Under the pieces are notes generated by a model. The model made no database searches, was not told the DNA's origin, and worked only from the letters and a program-made list of their open reading frames with translations. Position numbers and translations under genes: made by a program. This document shows, in pieces, positions 26,240 to 33,323 of a stretch of DNA of 64,000 nucleotides. The stretch comes from Bacillota bacterium. Its GTDB lineage: Bacteria > Bacillota > Bacilli > Alicyclobacillales > SLC66. The DNA is taken from assembly GCA_021828865.1 (NCBI GenBank), contig JAJZCW010000006.1:1-64000 (forward strand), given 5' to 3'. Positions within the stretch are counted from its first letter, which is position 1. Each line of letters begins with the position of its first letter.

Positions 26240-27658
26240 CTACTGCACAAAGAGTGATTTGACTAGATCTACCGCTCTGGTCGCTTCCTTGATGCAATCC
26301 GGGATGCCAATTCCTCGGTAGGCTGCACCAGCTAAAATGATCTCTGGGTACTTCTGCAGTTCGTTTTCCATCATTCGCACGCGTTCCAGATGGCCCGCAT
26401 CGTATTGCGGCATGGAGCGTTGCCAGCGTTTGATTTCAATAAAATACGGTTCTTCATAAAGGTCGATACTTTTCTTTAAGTCTTGTTGGGTCGTTTCAAT
26501 CAGACGCTCGTCCGTCCAATGAACCGCTTCTTCATCACCGTCTCGGCCCACGTAACAGCGGACGAGTAAATTGCCGTTTTTCGAGGAATTCTTCCATTTG
26601 TTCGAGACGATGGTGCAGGCGGTGATGCGAGTGCCTTCATTGCGAGGCACAAGATAGCCTGATCCTGCCATCTGGAAGGATGAGGGGATGCCCTTATAGC
26701 CAAATGATACGGTGGCGGTATCCGCATAACGAATAGCCCGTAAGGGTTCTAAGTTGATATCTAGGGAGGACAGAATGTCCGCCGCTGCAAATGACGGCGT
26801 GGCAACAATGATGGCATCTGCTTCGATCGTGGAGACGGTTCCTTTATTGTTCACGGTGATTTCATAAGTGCCGTCCGTATTTTTTGTCACTTTTGTCGCG
26901 CTGGTGTTAAGGTGCATGTCGATGCCATTCTTGATCGACTGTATGAGATGATCCACCAATTGTTCCAAGCCGTTTTGCAAATTGATAAATAGTGGCCCTG
27001 ATGGCGTACTTGGTGCACTTTGGGCTTTTTTCTTCATCGCCATTGCCCCGAGGATCAAACTTCGATGATCCTCATAAATCTTACGCCACATCGGCATCGT
27101 GGCATCAAGGCTCAATCGGTCAATGTCTCCTGCGTGGATGCCAGCAAGAAGCGGTGACGCAATGACGTCCACCACTTCGTCGCCAAGGCGCTTTCGCAAA
27201 AGGTCTCCGATCGCAATGTCTCCTTCTAAAGGCACCAAAGGCAAGATCAGATCAGCCAATGCTCGCATTTTACCCTGTGCTGAAAGAAGTTTGGTTTTGG
27301 CAAATGCATTCATGTCCGATGGTACGCCTGTGTTGACGCCGGGTGGGAGTGGTTGCAGTTGCCCATTGTGCCAGACAAATGTTCCACTGCTGGGACTAAC
27401 GGGAACAATTTGGTCTTCAAGCCCCAACTCTCGGATGAACTCGATGCCTGCAGGTTTGCGTGTGTAAATCGAATCGGGACCCAATTCCAGCGTGAAGTCT
27501 TCTGTTCTTCTGGTGACGATCTTTCCGCCGAAGCGATCGGCCTCTTCCAATAACGTGCATGTTAATGTATGGTCAGTGGTATTGAATTGACGCAGGCGAT
27601 ACGCCGCTACGAGCCCAGTGATGCCTCCACCGATAATGACCACATGCCGTTTATTCAT
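26240..27658 (-). CDS. hemY: Coproporphyrinogen III / protoporphyrinogen oxidase
   Basis: A 472-residue FAD enzyme. VVIIGGGITGLVAAYRL at the N-terminus and DRFGGKIVTRRTEDFTLELGPDS are typical of HemY. In Gram-positives using the coproporphyrin-dependent pathway it oxidises coproporphyrinogen III to coproporphyrin III (CgoX). The C-terminal AGAAYRGIGIPDCIKEA motif is also conserved. It is separated from hemEH by 18 kb and is on the other strand, whereas in Bacillus subtilis hemE, hemH and hemY are adjacent. The ATG follows GGGTGAGAAAG. Confidence 0.93.
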   Translation of the reverse strand: MNKRHVVIIGGGITGLVAAYRLRQFNTTDHTLTCTLLEEADRFGGKIVTRRTEDFTLELGPDSIYTRKPAGIEFIRELGLEDQIVPVSPSSGTFVWHNGQLQPLPPGVNTGVPSDMNAFAKTKLLSAQGKMRALADLILPLVPLEGDIAIGDLLRKRLGDEVVDVIASPLLAGIHAGDIDRLSLDATMPMWRKIYEDHRSLILGAMAMKKKAQSAPSTPSGPLFINLQNGLEQLVDHLIQSIKNGIDMHLNTSATKVTKNTDGTYEITVNNKGTVSTIEADAIIVATPSFAAADILSSLDINLEPLRAIRYADTATVSFGYKGIPSSFQMAGSGYLVPRNEGTRITACTIVSNKWKNSSKNGNLLVRCYVGRDGDEEAVHWTDERLIETTQQDLKKSIDLYEEPYFIEIKRWQRSMPQYDAGHLERVRMMENELQKYPEIILAGAAYRGIGIPDCIKEATRAVDLVKSLFVQ

Positions 27659-27827
27659 TCTTTCTCACCCGGCTTCTATAATATGTAAAGTGCGTTGCGA
27701 ACCGAACTATACGTACTATATCAGAAAACAGGAGATGCTTCCTGCAAGTTGTTTTGCTATATGATACGAATGTGAAATCAATATGTCATGGTGCTGCAAT
27801 AATGCTTGATGGAAGAGGAGTCTCGTT

Positions 27828-28012
27828 ATTGCGAAAGTAGTGATTGACGAAGATCTAAGCTTTTACGCGGGACCGCTAGATCAGGTCAGCATTCCGAAAA
27901 TCATGAAATTTGGCCTAGAGTTGGAGAAAAAGATCCTTGCTTTTGATAAGCGAGTGAAAACCACCAATTACTTTATGTTGTCAAGATCATCAGAAGAACG
28001 TCGATTGATCAT
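27828..28012 (+). pseudogene. Truncated gene fragment, weakly TldD/PmbA-like
   Basis: An open frame begins IAKVVIDEDLSFYAGPLDQ and continues SIPKIMKFGLELEKKILAFDKRVKTTN. The pattern (a helix with ELEKKIL followed by AFDKRVK) resembles a central part of TldD/PmbA-type proteins, but the match is weak and most of that family is absent. AGAGGAG is seven bases before an ATT codon at 27828; no ATG, GTG or TTG is at the right spacing in this frame. The frame runs on to 28148, but that part is antisense to the 56-codon gene at 28013-28183 and is probably meaningless. It could instead be an unrelated small gene. Confidence 0.35.
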
Positions 28013-28183
28013 TTATGCGCCGCGCCACCAGTTGAAAGATGGAATTCTCCAAGCACCTGCGAGTTCAAAGCCGAGAATTCCTATGATGATGACAAGGCCA
28101 ATGAGGATCAGCATGGATCCAAGGGGATGCTTTAATAACCATTTATAAAATTGCCAGGTTTGCGAAGGTTCTCTTGTTTTCAC
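28013..28183 (-). CDS. Small membrane protein, 56 residues
   Basis: GTG at 28183 follows AAAGGACGG at good spacing on the minus strand. The product is soluble and basic at first (KTREPSQTWQFYKWLLKHP), then has one membrane helix (GSMLILIGLVIIIGILGF), then a short tail rich in Trp. Ribosome site, composition and helix argue for a real gene. I do not recognise the family. It converges on the gene fragment at 27828. Confidence 0.55.
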   Translation of the reverse strand: MKTREPSQTWQFYKWLLKHPLGSMLILIGLVIIIGILGFELAGAWRIPSFNWWRGA

Positions 28184-28533
28184 TGGTCATCCGTCCTTTC
28201 TGGTATTAAATTTCCCCAATTCACTTGTTTTACCCAAAATTAGTCGGACTGAGAAAATCAGTTCGGTTAATTTTTAGAAATTTCCCATTCGTTTTTCGTG
28301 ACAATAACTAAATAAGTAGGGCCTGCTGAATAGTCGCCGAGTTACACGCAAGTTCCATTTTCAGGATGAAAACCACTTGAGACGATCGGTTTTATGAAAA
28401 TTATCAAATGTGCCGTAAAACCCCTGGCTTTAGCCATGGGGATATAAGGTGCTCGCCGTTAGGCGAATGTTTTGGTCTTGATGCACATCTTTAATTTCTA
28501 TATACTAACTATATAGAAAGAAGGAGAACATCA
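28184..28533. other. Intergenic stretch with a hairpin and the left end of an IS200/IS605-type element
   Basis: No gene is visible. It holds the hairpin at 28237-28275, the sequence GGGCCTGCTGAATAG at about 28320, which resembles ends seen in some other IS families but is unsupported by a partner, and from about 28396 the left end of the TnpB element with the hairpin CCCCTGGCTTTAGCCATGGGG at 28421-28441. Confidence 0.5.
28237..28275 (+). terminator. Likely intrinsic terminator, 16-bp stem with wobble pairs
   Basis: AAATTAGTCGGACTGA can pair fully with TCAGTTCGGTTAATTT, three of the pairs being G-T wobbles, around a GAAAA loop, ending in five T. No intact gene now precedes it on the plus strand, so it may belong to a lost gene. 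Confidence 0.55.
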
Positions 28534-29796
28534 GTGTACCTAACACAGAGTAACCAGATCAAAGGACTCAACAAAGTGGAATACGAAGCCTTGCGCGAAA
28601 TGTGCAGGTACGCGAAAAATCTCTATAACGTGGGTTTGTATTCGATTCGTCAATACTTCTTTGCAGAAGGTCGTTACCTTCGCTACGAATCGAACTACCA
28701 AGCGGTAAAGGATAGCGAGAATTACGCCTTGCTTCAAGCAGGTGTGAGCCAGCAAATTCTCAAGGTAGTAGACCGTTCATTCCGCTCGTTCTTTAACCTA
28801 CTGAAAAAGGCGAAGAGTGGCGAGTATCGCTATCATGATGTGCGGATTCCGCACTACCTTGATAAGAATGACTACTTTCCTCTCATCTTGTCTATCAACG
28901 CTATTGTCATCAAGGATGGCTATTTACAAGTGCCCATGTCGCGCGAGTTTCAACGGTTGCATCCTGACTTAAAACGGATAAGAATTCCTTTCCCTTCTCG
29001 GTTGGAAGAGAAAACGATCAAAGAAGTTCGTATATTGCCTGTTGAGAAAGCGCGATTCTTCAAAATTCAGTTCGTCTACGAAGCGTCAGAAGAACCACAA
29101 CCTACTCTGTCGCCAGACAAGGCGCTTGCGATTGATCTTGGTTTGGATAACCTCGCTACTTGCGTTCGTAGTATTGATGGGTCGTCGTTCATCATCGACG
29201 GAAAGAAACTAAAATCCATTAACCATCAATACAACGTGAGAATGGCAACGTTGCAATCCGTCATAGATCAACAAAAGTTACCTCGGTCTGAGCAAATGGC
29301 AAGGATTACGATGAACCGTAACAATCAAGTCCACGACTACATGATGAAGTCAGCACGATACATTGTGAATTACTGCCTGAATCATGAGATTGGCACTATT
29401 GTCATCGGGTACAATCCTGAATGGAAACGTGACTCGAACATGGGCAAGAGAAACAATCAGAACTTTGTCCAGATTCCACATGGTCAACTTCACAACCAAC
29501 TCGAAAACCTATGTGAGCGTTACGGCATTAAGCATGTGGAGCAGGAAGAAAGCTACACGTCGAAAGCCAGTTTCCTAGATGGCGATGCAATCCCCGTCTG
29601 GAACGGCACTCATCAAGAAGTCACGTTTAGCGGTAAACGTGTGAAACGCGGGCTATATCGCGCCAGTAATGGCGAAATATTAAATGCTGACGCAAATGGT
29701 GCTGTGAATATTCTACGTAAAAGTAACCATAGACTCGATTTTGAGCGAGTGGCTAGGGGGCTTTTGGCAAACCCTTTGCGAGTAAAGCTGATCTAA
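28534..29796 (+). CDS. tnpB: TnpB family RNA-guided nuclease (IS605 OrfB)
   Basis: A complete 420-residue TnpB. RuvC-like motifs are present: AIDLGLDNLAT (first Asp), IGTIVIGYNPEWKRD (Glu) and ILNADANGAVNILRK (last Asp). The usual CxxC...CxxC zinc finger between the second and third motifs is absent; that stretch reads ESYTSKASFLDGDAIP, as in a known subgroup of this family. TnpB cuts DNA next to a target-adjacent motif, guided by an omega RNA made from the 3' end of the gene and the element's right end. GTG 28534 follows GAAGGAGAA. Confidence 0.92.
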   Translation: MYLTQSNQIKGLNKVEYEALREMCRYAKNLYNVGLYSIRQYFFAEGRYLRYESNYQAVKDSENYALLQAGVSQQILKVVDRSFRSFFNLLKKAKSGEYRYHDVRIPHYLDKNDYFPLILSINAIVIKDGYLQVPMSREFQRLHPDLKRIRIPFPSRLEEKTIKEVRILPVEKARFFKIQFVYEASEEPQPTLSPDKALAIDLGLDNLATCVRSIDGSSFIIDGKKLKSINHQYNVRMATLQSVIDQQKLPRSEQMARITMNRNNQVHDYMMKSARYIVNYCLNHEIGTIVIGYNPEWKRDSNMGKRNNQNFVQIPHGQLHNQLENLCERYGIKHVEQEESYTSKASFLDGDAIPVWNGTHQEVTFSGKRVKRGLYRASNGEILNADANGAVNILRKSNHRLDFERVARGLLANPLRVKLI

Positions 29797-29844
29797 GTCG
29801 GTTTCTCGTAAGAATCCCCTGCCTTTAGGCATGGGGAGTGTCAA
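29700..29844 (+). ncRNA. Expected omega RNA scaffold of TnpB (approximate bounds)
   Basis: In characterised TnpB systems the guide RNA scaffold spans the 3' end of tnpB and the right end of the element, and the guide is the flanking DNA just beyond. Here that puts the right-end hairpin (29816-29836) at the scaffold's end and the receptor sequence beginning TCAGGACATCC as the guide. Transcription and exact limits are inferred from the family. Confidence 0.4.
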
Positions 29845-30220
29845 TCAGGACATCCAAAACAATACCGTCATGTCTGTGTCTGCCATGGATCAGGTGACGG
29901 TGGAAACGAAGCAAGGCATTAGTGTGATTGACAGCGCTGGCCAATCTTTTGCTAAAATACTTCTTGCCACGCAAAATGTGTCGAAGCAGGTACAGGATGT
30001 GATGGCTTCTTCTGAAGAGATCTCTGCTACTACTGAAGAAATTACCGCTACCATGGAGAATATGGCGAAAATTTCAGCGGGGGCTAGTGACGAAGCCCAG
30101 AATGTTGCTGCTGCTTCTGAAGAACAGCTTGCCTCGATGCAGGAAGTGACGGCTTCTGCAGGAGCTCTTAGCAAGATGGCGATGGATTTACAACAGCTTT
30201 TGAGTCAATTCAAGTTATAA
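29845..30220 (+). pseudogene. C-terminal remnant of a methyl-accepting chemotaxis protein
   Basis: About 125 codons encode the last stretch of an MCP signalling domain: TKQGISVIDSAGQSFAKIL, SSEEISATTEEITATMENMAKIS, AAASEEQLASMQEV and the end MDLQQLLSQFKL. The receptor tip ([18 protein letters not shown]) and everything before it are missing. The frame joins the right end of the TnpB element. The matching N-terminal part is not found left of the element, so insertion was accompanied or followed by deletion or rearrangement. It would not make a working receptor. Confidence 0.85.
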
Positions 30221-30235
30221 ATGACGGGGTGACAA

Positions 30236-31225
30236 ATGAAAAAACTATTATTGATCACGACCGGGGGAACGATTGCATCTCTTCCTGGTCACCAGGGGTT
30301 AGCTCCTAGTCTTGATCCATCAGAATTGGAACGGTTCCTGTTGCAAGAAAATCTAGAGTGCGTGATCGAAAACTATCCATTGTTTTCTATTGACAGCACC
30401 AATATGCAGCCGGAGCATTGGGTGGGAATTGGGGAATTGGTTAGCCGACAATACGACGAATATGATGGGTTTCTCATCACGCATGGAACGGACACCATGG
30501 CGTATACAGCGGCTGCGCTCTCCTATTTTCTATGCCATCTTAATAAGCCTGTGATTCTAACAGGCTCCCAAGTACCGTTCAATAATCAAAAAACTGACGC
30601 CAAAAGGAATCTGCTTGATGCGGCACACCTTGCTATGGAAGACATAGGAGGTGTGTTTGTTGTGTTTAACGGTAAAGTCATTGCGGGAACAAGAGCAATG
30701 AAAATACGAACCAAAAGTTTCGATGCGTTTGAAAGTGTTAATTTCCCTTATATAGGGTTTATCAATGAAAAGAAAATAGACTATCAATTGTCGCTTTCAA
30801 ACAGTCATGAGAAACAATTTTACTTGGACACCTCACTTTGCACAGACGTATTTTTGGTAAAATTGTATCCTGGAATTAATCCGGACTTGTTTTCTCATCT
30901 CTCCACTTATCGGGGTGTTGTCATTGAGAGTTTTGGAAACGGGGGTATTCCTTCGCTCGGAAGGGACCTGGTGCCAGCTATTGAGGCGCTTGTCGAAAAA
31001 GGGGTGGCAGTGGTTGTTACGACACAATGTCTTCAGGAGGGAGAGGATTTAAGTCTCTATGAAGTGGGGCGCAAGGTGGCGCAAAATCCTAATATCATCA
31101 TCTCAAAAGATATGAATACGGAAGCGATCATTCCAAAATTAATGTGGGCACTTGGAAAAACCAACGATTTGCTGGAAGTCAAGGCCATCATGGAGTCGCC
31201 TATGGCCTATGATTGTTCTTTTTAA
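30236..31225 (+). CDS. ansA: L-asparaginase, type I (cytoplasmic)
   Basis: A 329-residue enzyme hydrolysing asparagine to aspartate and ammonia. Catalytic motifs are LLITTGGTIAS (first Thr), SIDSTNMQPEHW, FLITHGTDTMAYTAAAL (Thr-Asp pair) and TDAKRNLLDA (Lys). There is no signal peptide, so it is cytoplasmic. The gene lies 15 bases after the MCP remnant, with GGGGTGA upstream of its ATG. It may depend on the interrupted gene's promoter or on one from the element. Confidence 0.93.
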   Translation: MKKLLLITTGGTIASLPGHQGLAPSLDPSELERFLLQENLECVIENYPLFSIDSTNMQPEHWVGIGELVSRQYDEYDGFLITHGTDTMAYTAAALSYFLCHLNKPVILTGSQVPFNNQKTDAKRNLLDAAHLAMEDIGGVFVVFNGKVIAGTRAMKIRTKSFDAFESVNFPYIGFINEKKIDYQLSLSNSHEKQFYLDTSLCTDVFLVKLYPGINPDLFSHLSTYRGVVIESFGNGGIPSLGRDLVPAIEALVEKGVAVVVTTQCLQEGEDLSLYEVGRKVAQNPNIIISKDMNTEAIIPKLMWALGKTNDLLEVKAIMESPMAYDCSF

Positions 31226-31349
31226 CGTGGATAGTCTGTTTGTACTGGTCCTAATGAAACTTATTAGATTAGATAGCGTAATATAATATTAATTCAACAA
31301 ATGAGATATTTTCATTTTTTTCTTTCTTTTTTGTAATATTATTTAATAG

Positions 31350-31445
31350 TTTGTCGAACGGGCAAACCGCTAGAAATGGCGGGACGCAAAGCTACGGGTC
31401 TAAAGATTCTAACTGTGGATTCTACGATCGCCGGGTTGCAACGAT
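31350..31445 (+). ncRNA. Cyclic di-GMP-I riboswitch (GEMM-I)
   Basis: The conserved core reads CGGGCAAACCGCTAGAAA, then TGGCGGGACGCAAAGC, and closes with GATCGCCGGGTTGC. These are the hallmark GGGCAAACC, GAAA tetraloop, GGGACGCAAAGC and GCCGGGTT segments of the GEMM-I aptamer that binds cyclic di-GMP. A terminator follows 23 bases later and the cheW gene after that, so the switch probably acts by transcription termination. The direction of control (on or off) cannot be decided by eye. Confidence 0.93.
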
Positions 31446-31467
31446 TTTTTGACTTCTCGTCAGCGTG

Positions 31468-31498
31468 CGACCGTTCACGTAAGGAATGGTCGTTTTTT
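31468..31498 (+). terminator. Riboswitch-controlled terminator
   Basis: CGACCGTTC pairs with GAATGGTCG (one wobble) around ACGTAAG and is followed by six T. It lies between the riboswitch aptamer and cheW, in the position of an expression platform. Confidence 0.85.
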
Positions 31499-31530
31499 GT
31501 TTTTAATTTTTAATAGAAAGGAGAATGGGG

Positions 31531-32025
31531 ATGGCGAACGCTCCTATGGATGAAATCATCGAAACTGAAGAAGATACGCAAAAAGGTAAGTATCTTACGT
31601 TTTCGCTTGGCCAGGAGTTTTATGGTCTTGAGATACAGTACGTAACGGAGATTATTAAGTTACAACCAATCACAGAAGTTCCGGAGATGCCAGATTACAT
31701 TCGAGGGATCATCAATTTGCGCGGTAAGATCATACCTCTGATGGATGCAAGATCCCGTTTCCGAAAAAGCATAGTGGAATACAATGATCGCACTTGTGTC
31801 ATTGTGATCGATATTCAGGATATTTCTATCGGATTGATCGTAGACAGTGTTTCTGAGGTGTTATCGATTCCGGACGAGGAAATTGTTCCTCCTCCAGATT
31901 TGAACCGTGGAGGGAGTCGTTACATCAAAGGAATCGGAAAAGTAGGCAGTGAAGTGAAACTCCTGCTGGATTGTGAAAAGATGTTGTCTGACGATGATCT
32001 GGAAACACTTGAGGGGATTATTTGA
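31531..32025 (+). CDS. cheW: CheW-type coupling protein, first gene after the riboswitch
   Basis: A 164-residue CheW: YLTFSLGQEFYGLEIQYVTEII, MPDYIRGIINLRGKIIPLMD and YIKGIGKVGSEVKLLLD. About 20 acidic residues precede the domain. ATG at 31531 is preferred because AAAGGAG lies seven bases upstream; the ATG at 31525 is only one base from that site. It heads a run of same-strand chemotaxis genes reaching to 36994. This second CheW differs clearly from the one beside cheA. Confidence 0.93.
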   Translation: MANAPMDEIIETEEDTQKGKYLTFSLGQEFYGLEIQYVTEIIKLQPITEVPEMPDYIRGIINLRGKIIPLMDARSRFRKSIVEYNDRTCVIVIDIQDISIGLIVDSVSEVLSIPDEEIVPPPDLNRGGSRYIKGIGKVGSEVKLLLDCEKMLSDDDLETLEGII

Positions 32026-32052
32026 TTTTTCAAGTAAACGGCAATTCATAGA

Positions 32053-32667
32053 ATGGTGATGGAAATGGCATTTACTTACTTCTTTCGTGACATGCAAACA
32101 TTAGAGATGATTCGCGATCACGCGTTGCCATCGCTCCGCTCCCGACAACGGATACGAATTTGGGACGCGGGATGCGCAATGGGTCCTGAACCCTATTCGC
32201 TCGCTATCTTGCTAAGGGAAAACGTAGGCTACATGTATTTCCGCAATATTAGCATAATAGCTACAGATATTGATCAGAGCCAGCAATTTGCAGAGATTAT
32301 TGCGGAGGGTCGTTACCCAAGGGATCAGGTGGAACGGATTCCAGAGGATGTTTTGGCCAAGTATTTTTTAGCGGATGATTCTCTTGAAACATATCAAATT
32401 TCGGAGGAAATACGCAAGGTAGTTCATTTTCTTCGTCATGATCTGCTTTCCTTGCAACCTCCTGCAGAGCAATTCGACTTGATCCTATGCAAAAATGTCC
32501 TTTTGCATTTTTCTCAGCAGGAGCGCGTGCAGGTGATTCGAATGTTTCATCAGGCATTAGCAATTGGTGGATTTTTGGCAGTAGAACAGACGCAGAAACT
32601 ACCTGAGGAGTTGAAAGATTCATTTGTTCAAGTGGTATCGCAGGCACAACTTTTTCAAAAAATTTAA
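32053..32667 (+). CDS. Short CheR-like methyltransferase
   Basis: A 204-residue protein matching only the SAM-binding half of CheR: IRIWDAGCAMGPEPYSLAI (motif I), SIIATDID, and FDLILCKNVLLHFSQQERVQVI. The N-terminal receptor-recognition domain of CheR is absent. Motif I differs from the usual SAGCSTGEEPYT found in the full CheR at 35747: the Ser/Thr and first Glu are replaced. It may be a diverged methyltransferase or non-catalytic. The start is uncertain; an ATG four codons later has GGTGA upstream. Confidence 0.8.
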   Translation: MVMEMAFTYFFRDMQTLEMIRDHALPSLRSRQRIRIWDAGCAMGPEPYSLAILLRENVGYMYFRNISIIATDIDQSQQFAEIIAEGRYPRDQVERIPEDVLAKYFLADDSLETYQISEEIRKVVHFLRHDLLSLQPPAEQFDLILCKNVLLHFSQQERVQVIRMFHQALAIGGFLAVEQTQKLPEELKDSFVQVVSQAQLFQKI

Positions 32668-32706
32668 CTTGCTCTTACTTTCATAGACTGAATTGGATTG
32701 AGAAAG

Positions 32707-33300
32707 ATGAAAAATATCAATTTAACAGAGAATAGCCCGGTTTATACTTCCAATGTGTATTTGTTGACTGGCACTTGGAATGCTTTGTCTGATGTGAATA
32801 CGCTAATCGACGCAGGTCGCGATCCGAGAATTATTCAACGATTACAGGAAGCTTCGACCGGGGTGGGAAAAAGGAAAGTGGAACAGGTGATCCTGACCCA
32901 TGCACACTATGATCACACCGGAATGATCAAGGTTTTGAAAGAGGCATATAACCCAACGATTCTGGCTTTCTCGTCAACGCTTGATGGGGTGGATCATGTG
33001 CTGATGGATGGTGAGAGGATTAAGGCTGGTGATGGGAACTTGGCGGTGATTCATATGCCAGGGCATAGCACGGACTCCATTCTTTTATACGACGAAGATA
33101 ACAAGGTGCTATTTGCTGGTGATACCCCACTTATCATCACGTCACCAGGTAGTGATTATGACGAAACTTTTATCAGAACGTTCTGGCGGTTGTGCAATTT
33201 GGATATTCAGACGATTTATTTCGGTCATGGAGAACCTTGTCACGAGCATGCCATGGAGGTGTTGCGTTCTTCCTATCAAATGATCTGTTGTAAGAATTAG
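32707..33300 (+). CDS. MBL-fold metallo-hydrolase
   Basis: A 197-residue metallo-beta-lactamase-fold protein with the metal motif [11 protein letters not shown], the further ligands MPGHSTDS and FAGDTPL, and YFGHGEP near the end. Members include glyoxalase II-type hydrolases, quorum-quenching lactonases and persulfide dioxygenases; none can be chosen here. ATG 32707 is three codons into the open frame; ribosome sites are weak for both candidates. It lies between cheR-like and MCP genes of the riboswitch-led operon. Confidence 0.85.
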   Translation: MKNINLTENSPVYTSNVYLLTGTWNALSDVNTLIDAGRDPRIIQRLQEASTGVGKRKVEQVILTHAHYDHTGMIKVLKEAYNPTILAFSSTLDGVDHVLMDGERIKAGDGNLAVIHMPGHSTDSILLYDEDNKVLFAGDTPLIITSPGSDYDETFIRTFWRLCNLDIQTIYFGHGEPCHEHAMEVLRSSYQMICCKN

Positions 33301-33323
33301 CACTATACAAAGGAGGTATTAAG

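Larger units (their letters stand above)
28396..29844 (+). mobile_element. IS200/IS605-type (IS1341-like) element carrying only tnpB
   Basis: The element is bounded by similar imperfect-palindromic hairpins: CCCCTGGCTTTAGCCATGGGG at 28421-28441 on the left and CCCCTGCCTTTAGGCATGGGG at 29816-29836 on the right. The right end probably finishes with GTGTCAA at 29844. TTTAT at 28391-28395 could be the target-adjacent motif, putting the left end at about 28396; both exact ends are inferred. There is no tnpA, so movement would need a Y1 transposase in trans. Confidence 0.7.

Noticed and set aside
28318-28345. End of another IS family (GGGCCTGCTGAATAG)
   Set aside because: The resemblance is loose and no matching second end or transposase remnant was found.
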